NCBI GenBank assembly: GCA_963977795.1
Contig: CAXBRB010000011.1
Location: forward strand, 1 to 26,743
Direction of reading: 5' to 3'
Source of the DNA: Bog-756 sp963977795
GTDB lineage: Bacteria > Actinomycetota > Acidimicrobiia > Acidimicrobiales > RAAP-2
Length of the DNA: 26,743 nt
Part shown: piece by piece, positions 17,266 to 24,572 of the stretch
How positions within the stretch are numbered: position 1 is the first letter of the stretch
How the letters are laid out: every line of letters starts with the position of its first letter
The notes under the pieces: generated by a model
The model's database searches: none
What the model saw: only the letters and a program-made list of their open reading frames with translations
Told to the model about the DNA's origin: nothing
Made by a program: the position numbers and the translations under genes

Positions 17266-18207
17266 TCAGAAGCCCAGGCGGTCCAGGGCCTCGGCCCGCT
17301 GCTGCCAGCGCTTCTCCACCCGGACGAAGAGCTCCAGGAAGCACCCCTCGGGCAGCTGGGCGCGGACGGCCGTGCCCACTCCCTTGAGCACCGAGCCGCC
17401 GGTGCCGATGACGATGGCCTTCTGCGAGTCGCGCTCGACGAGGATCTCGCAGCGCACGTAGGGCCACTCCCACTCGGTGACCCGGCAGGCGATGGAGTGG
17501 GGCACCTCGTCGGCCACCCGGTGGAGCAGCTCCTCGCGCACCAGGTCGGCCACCCAGGCCCCCTCCTCGATGTCGGACACCATCCCCTCCGGGTAGTAGC
17601 GGGGGCCCTCGGGCATGCAGGACACCACGGCGTCCACCAGGGCCGCAACCCCCTCGCCGGTGGCCGCCGAGACCGGGAAGTACTCGACGGGGACGGGCGG
17701 GCCGCCCGCCTCGGCGTCGAGGCCGTCGACCAGGGCCGCCACCTCGGCCAGGTGGCCGATGACGGCGTCGGGTCCCGCCCGGTCGACCTTGTTCACCACC
17801 ACCAGCAGGGCCGGCCGCCCGGCCTCCGGACCGTCGTCACCACCGACCGACCGGGCCATGGACCGCACCCGGCGGACGGCCTGGGTGAGCACCATGGTGT
17901 CGCCCGGCCCGATGGCTCCGGTGGCCTCGACCAGGGCCACCACGGCGTCGACGTCCTCCAGCGACGAGGTGGCGGCGTCGTTCATCCGCCGACCCAGCGC
18001 CGTGCGGGGCCGGTGCAGCCCCGGGGTGTCGACGAAGACCACCTGGGCGTCGGGGCGGTCGAGGACGCCCCGGACCTGGGAGCGGGTGGTGTTGGGCCGG
18101 GGCGACACGATGGTCACCTTGGTGCCCACCATGGCGTTCACCAGCGTGGACTTGCCCACGTTGGGCCGGCCCACCACGGCGGCGAACCCGCTGCGCAGCC
18201 CGGTCAC
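17266..18207 (-). CDS. era: GTPase Era
   Basis: Era binds 16S rRNA near its 3' end and assists assembly of the 30S subunit. The 313-residue protein has the GTPase motifs G1 GRPNVGKS (13-20), G2 region around PNTTRSQVRGV (38-48), G3 DTPG (60-63), G4 NKVD (139-142) and the G5 SAATGEGV segment, then the C-terminal KH domain with CEILVERDSQKAIVIGTGG. An acidic/Gly-rich insert near 119-131 is longer than in many homologues. The GTG start overlaps the corC-like stop by four bases. It is the last gene of the right-hand cluster; its neighbours YbeY and RsmE also act on the 30S subunit. Confidence 0.96.
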   Translation of the reverse strand: MTGLRSGFAAVVGRPNVGKSTLVNAMVGTKVTIVSPRPNTTRSQVRGVLDRPDAQVVFVDTPGLHRPRTALGRRMNDAATSSLEDVDAVVALVEATGAIGPGDTMVLTQAVRRVRSMARSVGGDDGPEAGRPALLVVVNKVDRAGPDAVIGHLAEVAALVDGLDAEAGGPPVPVEYFPVSAATGEGVAALVDAVVSCMPEGPRYYPEGMVSDIEEGAWVADLVREELLHRVADEVPHSIACRVTEWEWPYVRCEILVERDSQKAIVIGTGGSVLKGVGTAVRAQLPEGCFLELFVRVEKRWQQRAEALDRLGF

Positions 18208-19541
18208 CGGCCGTCGTCCTCCGGCTCGGCCCCGTCGGCGGGCCCGACCAGCACCCGCTGGATGCGCCGGCCGCCGACCGTCTCCACGGTGAGGCGCAGC
18301 CCGTCGGTGACGACCGACTCGCCGGCCTCGGGCACGTGCCCCAGCAGGTCGAAGACGAGGCCACCGACGGTGTCCCACGCTCCGGTGGGCAGGTGGGCGC
18401 CGAGCACCTCGTTGGCCTCGTCGATCAGGAGCCTCCCGGCCAGGCGCCACGTGCCCCCGCCCAGGTCGACGACGGTGTCCTCCTCCTCATCGAACTCGTC
18501 GACGATCTCCCCCACCAGCTCCTCGATCAGATCCTCCAGGGTCACCAGGCCGGCGGTGCCCCCGTACTCGTCCACCACCACGGCGAGGTGGAACTTCTGG
18601 GACTGCATCTCCCGCATCAGGTCAGCGACCTTCTTGGTCTCGGGGACGAAGTGGGCGGAACGCAGGTGCGGTCCGATCAGGTCGTCACCCGCTCCGGCCC
18701 GGAGATGGCGGATGAGGTCCTTGGTGTAGGCCACGCCCACGATGTCCTCGATCTGCTGCTCGACGGCGGGCATCCGGCTGAAGCCGGCGGCCAGGGCCCG
18801 GTCCAGGGCCGCCTCGACGGTGACGTCGGCGGCCACCGTGACCATGTCGGTCCGGGGCACCATCACCTCGCGCACCACGGTGTCGCCGAACTCGATGATC
18901 GAGTGGATGAGCTCGCGCTCCTCGGTCTCGATGACCTCGCCCTCGACGGCGACATCGGCCATGGCCAGCAGCTCGGACTCGGTGACCATCGCCCCGAGGT
19001 AGCCGCCCCGGCGCCCGATGAAGAGGTTGGCCAGCCCGATCAGGCCGGCCGAGAGGATCCGGATGGGCCAGAACCGGACCAGGGCCGACACCACCGGGGC
19101 GCTCATCAGGGCCGACCGCTCCGGATGGTGCACCGCCCAGTTCTTCGGCACGGCCTCGGCAAAGACGAAGATCACCACGATCTCGAAGACGGTGGCCGCC
19201 GCCACGCCCCACGGCCCGAACCACCGGACGGCCAGGATGCCCACCAGCGTGGCCACCACCAGCTGGGTGACCAGGACCAGCAGGAGCACCGGGTTGAGGA
19301 AGCTCTGGGGGTCCTCGGTCAGGCGGACCAGGACCTTGGCGCCCCGCCGGCCCTCGTCGGCCAGGCTGAGCGCCTTGGCCCGGGACGTGCGGACCAGACC
19401 GGTCTCCGCCATGGCCAGGAGGCCCGAGGCGACCAGCAGGACCACCACCGCCGCCACCAGGACCAGGTCGCCCGAGGCCACCGTGGCGGCCAGAGGGACA
19501 GGAGCCCCGCCGCCGGGAGGTCCGACCACAGGGCCGGTCAC
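18204..19541 (-). CDS. CorC/HlyC family protein (DUF21 and CBS domains)
   Basis: A 445-residue membrane protein. The N-terminal DUF21/CNNM domain has about four membrane segments (roughly residues 20-165, with LLAMAETGLVRTSRAKAL as its typical signature), followed by two CBS domains (about 190-335, including MVPRTDMVTV and VVVDEYGGTAGLVTLEDL) and a CorC_HlyC transporter-associated domain (about 345-435). Relatives are linked to magnesium and cobalt efflux; some have been called hemolysins for historical reasons. The chosen GTG overlaps the ybeY stop by four bases. The place between ybeY and era is widely conserved in bacteria and supports the family call. Confidence 0.92.
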   Translation of the reverse strand: MTGPVVGPPGGGAPVPLAATVASGDLVLVAAVVVLLVASGLLAMAETGLVRTSRAKALSLADEGRRGAKVLVRLTEDPQSFLNPVLLLVLVTQLVVATLVGILAVRWFGPWGVAAATVFEIVVIFVFAEAVPKNWAVHHPERSALMSAPVVSALVRFWPIRILSAGLIGLANLFIGRRGGYLGAMVTESELLAMADVAVEGEVIETEERELIHSIIEFGDTVVREVMVPRTDMVTVAADVTVEAALDRALAAGFSRMPAVEQQIEDIVGVAYTKDLIRHLRAGAGDDLIGPHLRSAHFVPETKKVADLMREMQSQKFHLAVVVDEYGGTAGLVTLEDLIEELVGEIVDEFDEEEDTVVDLGGGTWRLAGRLLIDEANEVLGAHLPTGAWDTVGGLVFDLLGHVPEAGESVVTDGLRLTVETVGGRRIQRVLVGPADGAEPEDDGR

Positions 19542-20062
19542 GTCGAGGGGTCGGCGGGCGCCGTCGGGCGGTGGTGCCGGTCCAGGAGCTCCTGCTCCCG
19601 GCGCTCCATGCGCTCGGCCTCCTCGTCCACCACGTGGTCCATGCCGAGCAGGTGGAGGATGCCGTGGACCACCAGGAGGGCCAGCTCGTCGTCGAAGGTC
19701 ACCCCGTGGTCGACGGCGTTGCGGGCCGCCACGGCCGGGCAGATCACCACGTCGCCCAGCAGGATCTGGGCCACCGGGTCCTCGGCCATCGACGGCGGCC
19801 CGGTGGTCCCGCTGTCCGGGGCCCGGCCGCCCCGGTCGTCCTCGTCGTCGATGGGGAAGGCCAGGACGTCGGTGGGCCCCTCCTTGCCGAGGAACCGCTC
19901 GTTCAGGGCGGCGATGGTCGGCTCGTCGACGAAGAGGAGCGACACCTCGGTGTCCTCGGTGACCCCCTCGGCCACCAGGGCGGCCCGGGCCAGGGCGGCC
20001 CACCGGTCCACGGCCACCGGGTGGTCGGACTGCTCGTCGGCCGCGTAGATGTCGAGGCTCAC
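19538..20062 (-). CDS. ybeY: Endoribonuclease YbeY
   Basis: YbeY is a zinc-dependent single-strand RNase needed for maturation of the 16S rRNA 3' end and ribosome quality control. The 174 residues include the metal site HGILHLLGMDH, with H133, H137 and H143, and the conserved NERFLGKEGPTDVLAFP segment (54-70). Residues about 72-95 form an acidic and Gly-rich loop that is longer than in E. coli YbeY. The GTG start overlaps the phoH stop by four bases, and its stop overlaps the corC-like start, so it is doubly coupled. Confidence 0.95.
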   Translation of the reverse strand: MSLDIYAADEQSDHPVAVDRWAALARAALVAEGVTEDTEVSLLFVDEPTIAALNERFLGKEGPTDVLAFPIDDEDDRGGRAPDSGTTGPPSMAEDPVAQILLGDVVICPAVAARNAVDHGVTFDDELALLVVHGILHLLGMDHVVDEEAERMERREQELLDRHHRPTAPADPST

Positions 20063-21030
20063 CGGGCCTCCGGGTCCCCGGCGGGCCGGCCGTCGAAGCG
20101 CTCGTAGGCGGCGACGATGTCGGCCACGATCCGGTGGCGGACCACGTCCTGGTGGGTGAGGTGGACGAAGGCCAGGCCGGGGATCCCGCCGAGCACGCGC
20201 TCGAGGTCGACCAGGCCCGAGCGGCCGCCGGCCAGGTCGACCTGGGTCACGTCGCCGGTCACCACGGCCTTGGAGCCGAAGCCGATGCGGGTCAGGAACA
20301 TCTTCATCTGCTCGGGCGTGGTGTTCTGCGCCTCGTCGAGGATGAGGAAGGAGTCGTTCAGGGTGCGGCCCCGCATGAAGGCCAGCGGGGCGACCTCGAT
20401 GGTCCCCTTCTCCATGAGCCGCTGGGCCCCCTCGGCCTCCAGGAGGTCGTGCAGGGCGTCGTAGAGGGGACGGAGGTAGGGGTCGACCTTGGCCAGCATG
20501 TCCCCGGGCAGGAAGCCCAGGCGCTCCCCCGCCTCCACAGCCGGTCGGGTGAGGATGATCCGGCTGACCTGACGGGCCTGGAGGGCCTGGACGGCCAGCG
20601 CCACGGCCAGATACGACTTCCCGGTCCCGGCTGGGCCGATGCCGAAGGTCACGGTGTTGGCGGCGATGGCATCGGCGTAGGCCTTCTGGCCAGCCGTCTT
20701 CGGACGGATGGCCTTGCCCCGGGCCGAGCGCACCAGCTGGGAGGTGAGCACCTCGGAGGGCCGGACGTCCCCGCCCACCATGTCGATGGAGCGGGCCAGC
20801 TGCACGGAGTCGAGCCCGTGACCCGACTCCAGGAGGATGATCAGCTCCTGGAAGAGGAGGCCCACACGGTCGGCCGACGTGCCCTCCAGGGAGATCTCGT
20901 TGCCCCGCACGCCGATGCGCACATCGGGGAAGGCGGCCTCGATCTGGCGCAGCAACTCGTCCCGGTGGCCGAGCAGCCCGGCCATCAGGTGGTTGCCGGG
21001 GACGAGGATCTTGACCGGGGTGGCTGGCAC
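20059..21030 (-). CDS. phoH: PhoH family protein (PhoH-like NTPase)
   Basis: A 323-residue ATPase with an N-terminal RNA-binding-like region (about 1-85) and the PhoH domain: Walker A in GIGPAGTGKSYLAVALA (about 130-146), RPAVEAGERLGFLPGD, Walker B SFLILDEAQN, and TGDVTQVDL. The biochemical role is not settled; genomic pairing with ybeY points to RNA or ribosome metabolism. The GTG at 21030 has GGAG five bases before it. A possible -10 element (TACCAT, 21047-21052) would give a very short leader of about 10 nt. Confidence 0.94.
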   Translation of the reverse strand: MPATPVKILVPGNHLMAGLLGHRDELLRQIEAAFPDVRIGVRGNEISLEGTSADRVGLLFQELIILLESGHGLDSVQLARSIDMVGGDVRPSEVLTSQLVRSARGKAIRPKTAGQKAYADAIAANTVTFGIGPAGTGKSYLAVALAVQALQARQVSRIILTRPAVEAGERLGFLPGDMLAKVDPYLRPLYDALHDLLEAEGAQRLMEKGTIEVAPLAFMRGRTLNDSFLILDEAQNTTPEQMKMFLTRIGFGSKAVVTGDVTQVDLAGGRSGLVDLERVLGGIPGLAFVHLTHQDVVRHRIVADIVAAYERFDGRPAGDPEAR

Positions 21031-21046
21031 AGGCGCTCCGTCGCCG

Positions 21047-21052
21047 ATGGTA
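21047..21052 (-). promoter_or_regulatory. Possible internal -10 element (TACCAT) before phoH
   Basis: GGTACCAT here repeats the extended hexamer found before glyS. It lies 16 bases before the phoH start, in the 101-base gap after the HIT gene, and could start a transcript for phoH-ybeY-corC-era alone. No -35 box is clear. Confidence 0.33.
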
Positions 21053-21131
21053 CCAGCGGAGCCGTCGTCCCCGGGTCGCTGGGGCCGCCGGCGGCGGGAC
21101 CGGACGGCGAGGGGCGGGGTCCGGGGCCGGG

Positions 21132-21482
21132 TCAGCCCGGGGGCCAGTCGAAGGTGCGGCCGCCGAGGACGTGGAGGTGGAGGTGGGGGACGCTGTTGAG
21201 AGCGTCGGGCCCCACGTTCATGGCCAGCCGGTACCCCCGGTCCTCCCCGCCGATCCCCTCGGCGTCGGCCACCGCCTTGGCGGCCAGGAGCATGGCGGCC
21301 AGGTCGTCGCCGTCTCCGGCGGCCACCGTGGCGGCGTTGGCGATGTGGCGGACCGGGACCACCAGGACGTGGACCGGCGCCTGGGGGCTGATGTCCCGGA
21401 AGGCCACGGTGCGCTCGTCTCGGTGGACGATGTCGGCCGGGACCTCGCCGGCCACGATGCGGCAGAACAGGCAGTCGGACAC
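21132..21482 (-). CDS. HIT family protein (HINT-like nucleotide hydrolase)
   Basis: A 116-residue protein with the histidine triad HLHLHVLGG (H100, H102, H104). The N-terminus MSDCLFCRIVAGEVPADIV has the Cys pair C4 and C7 often seen in HINT-like members. Such proteins hydrolyse nucleoside phosphoramidates or related adenylates. GTG start with GAGGAG a few bases upstream (minus strand). It is in the usual place before phoH in actinobacteria, 85 bases downstream of the HTH gene. Confidence 0.94.
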   Translation of the reverse strand: MSDCLFCRIVAGEVPADIVHRDERTVAFRDISPQAPVHVLVVPVRHIANAATVAAGDGDDLAAMLLAAKAVADAEGIGGEDRGYRLAMNVGPDALNSVPHLHLHVLGGRTFDWPPG

Positions 21483-21567
21483 GGGGGCTCCTCGGGGGGG
21501 ACGGGCCGGTCGGCGGCGCCGGCGGGCAGCCCGGCCGGCAGGATGGCGGCCCCGGCAGGCTAGGCGG

Positions 21568-21825
21568 TCAGGAGGCGGCGCAGTCGGCCTGGCGGTCCAC
21601 GCGGCCGTCGGGGTGGAGGTGCTCGAGGCTGCCGGGCACGATCCGGGAGGCGTCGATGAACTGGTCGACGTCGGCCTGCTGGAGGCGGATCACCCGGCCG
21701 AACCGGTAGGCAGGGAGGCCTCCCTCGTCGATGAAGCGGTAGAGGCTCCGCAGGGTCACCCCGAGCTGGGCGGCTGCCTGCTTGGTGCTCAGCCAGACGA
21801 TGGGGTCAGCGGCCGGCATGGTCAC
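21568..21825 (-). CDS. Excisionase-type helix-turn-helix DNA-binding protein
   Basis: An 85-residue protein with a winged HTH of the HTH_17/excisionase type: WLSTKQAAAQLGVTLRSLYR (residues 11-30) is the HTH, and LPAYRFGRVIRLQQADVDQF the wing and second helix. The end PGSLEHLHPDG is conserved-looking. Small proteins of this kind occur in most actinobacteria as stand-alone regulators and need not be phage-related; no integrase or att site is nearby. Either the GTG at 21825 or the ATG at 21819 could be the start; neither has a clear ribosome site. It follows the bldD-like gene by 55 bases and may be co-transcribed. Confidence 0.82.
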   Translation of the reverse strand: MTMPAADPIVWLSTKQAAAQLGVTLRSLYRFIDEGGLPAYRFGRVIRLQQADVDQFIDASRIVPGSLEHLHPDGRVDRQADCAAS

Positions 21826-21880
21826 CGGACGGCCCCGGGGAGGTGGCGCCGGAGTCGGGCCACGTCAGACCTCGGCCGCA

Positions 21881-22462
21881 TCAGACTTCGACGAGGAGGC
21901 CCAGCTCGTCCAGCCGGGCGCCCATGGAGTCCGGGGTCACGCCGAACAGGCAGGCGATGGCCCGCACGTCTTCGGAGCGGATGGTGATCATCCGGCCGTT
22001 GAAGTCCTGGCGGTGGACCTGGATCATGCTGAGGAAGCGGCGCAGCAGATCCCGCTCGGGCCCGCTCACCGTGTGGAGCTTGGTCAGGTCGATGGCCACC
22101 TTCTCCGACGGCGCCCCATTGGCCAGGGCCCGCCGCCGGGCGGCGGCCTCGTCCGGCGCCCCCCATCGCCCGTTGGGGGCGGCGTCGTCGTGCGGGAGCA
22201 GCTGGTCCACCGGGACGTCGTAGAGCTTGGCCAGGCGCTGCAGCCGAGGGACCGAGATGGCCCGCTCGCCCCGCTCGTAGGCGCCCAGCACCGAGGCCTT
22301 GAACTCCTGGTCGCTCATGGCCTCGACGGCCTGGAGCGACAGCCGCATCTGCTTGCGCATGGCCCGGAGGCGGGATCCCACGGCACGGGCGTAGGCGACC
22401 CGGGCCGCCTCCTCCTGCTCGTCGTCGTCCAGCTTCACCGGCACCTTCTCCAGAACTGCCAT
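21881..22462 (-). CDS. bldD: BldD-like XRE transcription regulator with c-di-GMP motif
   Basis: A 193-residue protein with an N-terminal XRE-type HTH (about 25-90, VGSRLRAMRKQMRLSLQAVE and VLGAYERGERAISVPRLQRL) and a C-terminal domain like that of Streptomyces BldD (VAIDLTKL, then FLSMIQVHRQDFNGRMITIR). The c-di-GMP signature RxD-X8-RxxD is intact as RQD (151-153) and RSED (162-165). In Streptomyces BldD is dimerised by c-di-GMP and represses developmental genes. A start at 22462 is chosen since GGAGGG (22469-22474) lies seven bases before the ATG; the frame is open further upstream but without conserved sequence. It is placed between rsmE and the HTH gene, not a position I know for bldD in Streptomyces. 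Confidence 0.88.
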   Translation of the reverse strand: MAVLEKVPVKLDDDEQEEAARVAYARAVGSRLRAMRKQMRLSLQAVEAMSDQEFKASVLGAYERGERAISVPRLQRLAKLYDVPVDQLLPHDDAAPNGRWGAPDEAAARRRALANGAPSEKVAIDLTKLHTVSGPERDLLRRFLSMIQVHRQDFNGRMITIRSEDVRAIACLFGVTPDSMGARLDELGLLVEV

Positions 22463-22565
22463 CGCCTGCCCTCCGCTCCTGACCGCACTGCCCCTCGCAG
22501 CGGGATCCCGGCGCCGCCGACCGCCCGGCGCCTCTGTCTGCTCTGGCGGGCCGGACCTCACCGTG

Positions 22566-22587
22566 GGTGGCGGATCGCTCCGCCACC
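22566..22587 (-). terminator. 9-bp stem hairpin between rsmE and the bldD-like gene
   Basis: GGTGGCGGA and TCCGCCACC pair perfectly around a TCGC loop. It lies 54 bases past the rsmE stop and about 104 bases before the bldD-like start. It may end the hrcA-dnaJ-rsmE transcript, or be an operator; no T-run follows. The rest of this 179-base gap holds a TTGACT hexamer on the minus strand with no good -10 partner. Confidence 0.4.
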
Positions 22588-22641
22588 ACCTCCCTGCGTG
22601 GTCCTGTCCGTCTGAGGGTCAGTCAACATCACGCTCGGTGG

Positions 22642-23430
22642 TCATGCAAGGGCGGCAACCACTCCGCACCGGAGGCCGCACAGCAGCGCACCGGCGGCGA
22701 CGGCTGCCGTCTCGGCCCGCAGCACGGTGGGCCCCAGACCGACCCCGGCACCGAAGCGGGCCCGCTCCTCGTCCGTCCAGCCGCCCTCGGGGCCCACGGC
22801 CACCACCGGCCGGTCCAGGCTGGGCGCGGGGCCGCCCCAGTCGGCCAGGACCGGACCCGGGCCGGCGTCGCCATCGGCCAGGGCGTCGAGCGAGGTCACC
22901 GGGGTCACCTCGGGCAGCCACACCCGGCGCGACTGGGCCGCCGCCTCCCGGGCCACCCGGATGAGCCGCCCGACCGCCCGGTCCGCCCGCTCCCCCTCCC
23001 AGCGGACCACGGAGCGTGAGGACCGGAGGGGGACGATCCGGTCCACCCCGAGCTCGGTCAGCTTCTGGACCACCCACTCGGGCCGGTCGCCCTTGGTGGG
23101 GACGAAGGCCACCGTGATGGCCGGGGCCGGCCGGGCGTCGACGACAGGGGGGCCGTCGGGGATGAGCAGCGCCGTCCCGTCGGCCCCTCGGGCACCACGT
23201 CCGGCGGCGCCGGCCACCCGGCAGGGCACCCACCGGCCGGCCCCGTCCGAGGCGACCACCTCCTCGCCGGGCCGGAGTCGCAGGACGTCGACCAGGTGGT
23301 GGATGTCGGCATCGTCCACCACCGGCGCCACCGGGTCCGCCACGAAGACCATGGCCGCGGCGGCCACCAGGCGGGGGGCCGGCGCCGGCGGACCGCTGGC
23401 AGCCGGAGCAGGCGTCACGCCGTCGGCCAC
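22642..23430 (-). CDS. rsmE: 16S rRNA (uracil-1498-N3)-methyltransferase RsmE
   Basis: RsmE methylates U1498 of 16S rRNA, in the decoding region. The 262-residue protein has the N-terminal PUA-like domain (about 25-95, HHLVDVLRLRPGEEVVASDG) and the SPOUT methyltransferase domain with its knot motifs: KGDRPEWVVQKLTELGV, AVGPEGGWTDEE and LGPTVLRAETAAVAA. The first 25 residues are Ala/Pro-rich and weakly supported. The GTG start lies two bases after the dnaJ stop, so coupling is likely. Confidence 0.95.
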   Translation of the reverse strand: MADGVTPAPAASGPPAPAPRLVAAAAMVFVADPVAPVVDDADIHHLVDVLRLRPGEEVVASDGAGRWVPCRVAGAAGRGARGADGTALLIPDGPPVVDARPAPAITVAFVPTKGDRPEWVVQKLTELGVDRIVPLRSSRSVVRWEGERADRAVGRLIRVAREAAAQSRRVWLPEVTPVTSLDALADGDAGPGPVLADWGGPAPSLDRPVVAVGPEGGWTDEERARFGAGVGLGPTVLRAETAAVAAGALLCGLRCGVVAALA

Positions 23431-23432
23431 GC

Positions 23433-24572
23433 TCAGCCGAACGCCGAGCGGATCCGGGAGAAGATGCCCTCGCCCTGGGGGGCCTCGCCCAGCTCCTCGC
23501 CCCGCACCTCGGCCAGCCGGGCCAGGAGCTGGCGCTGCTCGTCGTCGAGGCCGGTGGGGGTGACCACCTCCACGTGGACGAACAGGTCACCCCGGCCCCG
23601 GCCGCGCACCCGGGGGACGCCGAGGCCCTTCAGGGTGAGGACGGTGCCGCTCGCCGTGCCGGCGGCGATCCCGAGGTCACGGCGATCGTCCAGGGTGGTG
23701 AAGGGCACGCTGCCACCGAGGGCGGCCAGGGTCATCGGGATCTGCACGGTGGCGTGGAGGTCGACGCCGGCTCGCTGGAACTCCGGATCGGGCGCCACCG
23801 ACAGGTGGACGAAGAGGGCGCCGTTCGGGCCGCCCCGGAAGCCGGCGGGCCCGTGGCCGGCCAGGCGCAGCGTGGAGCCGTCGTCGACCCCGGCCGGGAT
23901 GTCCACGGTGAAGCTCCGGGCCTCGGGATGGCGGCCCTCGCCCCGGCAGACCTCGCAGGGGGACTCGATGGTCTGGCCGGTGCCCTGGCACCGGGGGCAC
24001 GGGACGGCGGTGATGACCTGGCCCAGGATGGACTGGCGCACCCGTCGGAGCTCGCCGGCGCCCTGGCACTCGGCGCAGCGGGCCGGCGCGGTGCCCGGGC
24101 GGGCCCCGGTCCCCTCGCAGGTGTCGCAGTGGACCGGGGTGGTCACCGAGACCTCCCGGTGGACACCGAACACCGCCTCCCGGAAGTCGAGCTGGAGGAC
24201 CATCTCGGCGTCGGGGCCCGGGGTGGGGCCGGTCCGCCGGGCCTGCCCCCCGGTGCCGCCCATCCCGGTGAAGAAGGCGTCGAAGAGATCGCCGAGGCCG
24301 CCCATGCCGCCCATGCCGAACGGATCCCCGCCGGACGATGCGCCCGGACCGAAGACGCCGGCGTGGCCGAAGCGGTCGTAGCGGGCCCGTCGCTCGGGGT
24401 CCTTCAGGACCTCGTAGGCCAGGTTGATCTCCTTGATCCGCTCGGCCGACCCGCTGTCGTCGCTGACGTCGGGGTGGTGCTCGCGGGCCTTGGCCCGGTA
24501 GGCCCGCTTGATCTCGTCGTCGGTGGCGTCACGGGCCACCCCGAGCAGCTCGTAGAGGTCGCGGTCGGTCAC
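23433..24572 (-). CDS. dnaJ: Chaperone DnaJ (type I, with zinc finger)
   Basis: A 379-residue J-domain co-chaperone for DnaK. The J domain has HPD at 33-35, followed by a Gly/Phe/Met-rich linker (about 70-110), the zinc-binding domain with four CxxCxGxG repeats (CDTCEGTG, CAECQGAG, CPRCQGTG, CEVCRGEG) and two substrate-binding C-terminal domains. Pairing with hrcA marks it as the actinobacterial DnaJ2-type copy; dnaK and grpE are not in the window. The GTG start overlaps the hrcA stop by four bases, so it is expected to follow the same HrcA control. Confidence 0.96.
   Translation of the reverse strand: MTDRDLYELLGVARDATDDEIKRAYRAKAREHHPDVSDDSGSAERIKEINLAYEVLKDPERRARYDRFGHAGVFGPGASSGGDPFGMGGMGGLGDLFDAFFTGMGGTGGQARRTGPTPGPDAEMVLQLDFREAVFGVHREVSVTTPVHCDTCEGTGARPGTAPARCAECQGAGELRRVRQSILGQVITAVPCPRCQGTGQTIESPCEVCRGEGRHPEARSFTVDIPAGVDDGSTLRLAGHGPAGFRGGPNGALFVHLSVAPDPEFQRAGVDLHATVQIPMTLAALGGSVPFTTLDDRRDLGIAAGTASGTVLTLKGLGVPRVRGRGRGDLFVHVEVVTPTGLDDEQRQLLARLAEVRGEELGEAPQGEGIFSRIRSAFG

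Noticed and set aside
21568..21825. Excisionase-like HTH as a mark of a prophage or integrative element
   Set aside because: No integrase, recombinase, att-like repeats or phage genes are nearby, and all neighbours are chromosomal housekeeping genes.
22463..22561. Longer BldD-like protein starting at 22561
   Set aside because: The added residues are Arg/Gly/Pro-rich and unlike BldD, and a good ribosome site precedes the ATG at 22462.
22563..22660. BldD box upstream of the bldD-like gene
   Set aside because: Only half-site matches (such as TGACCCT) to the Streptomyces consensus were seen; no full palindrome was found, so autoregulation is not claimed.
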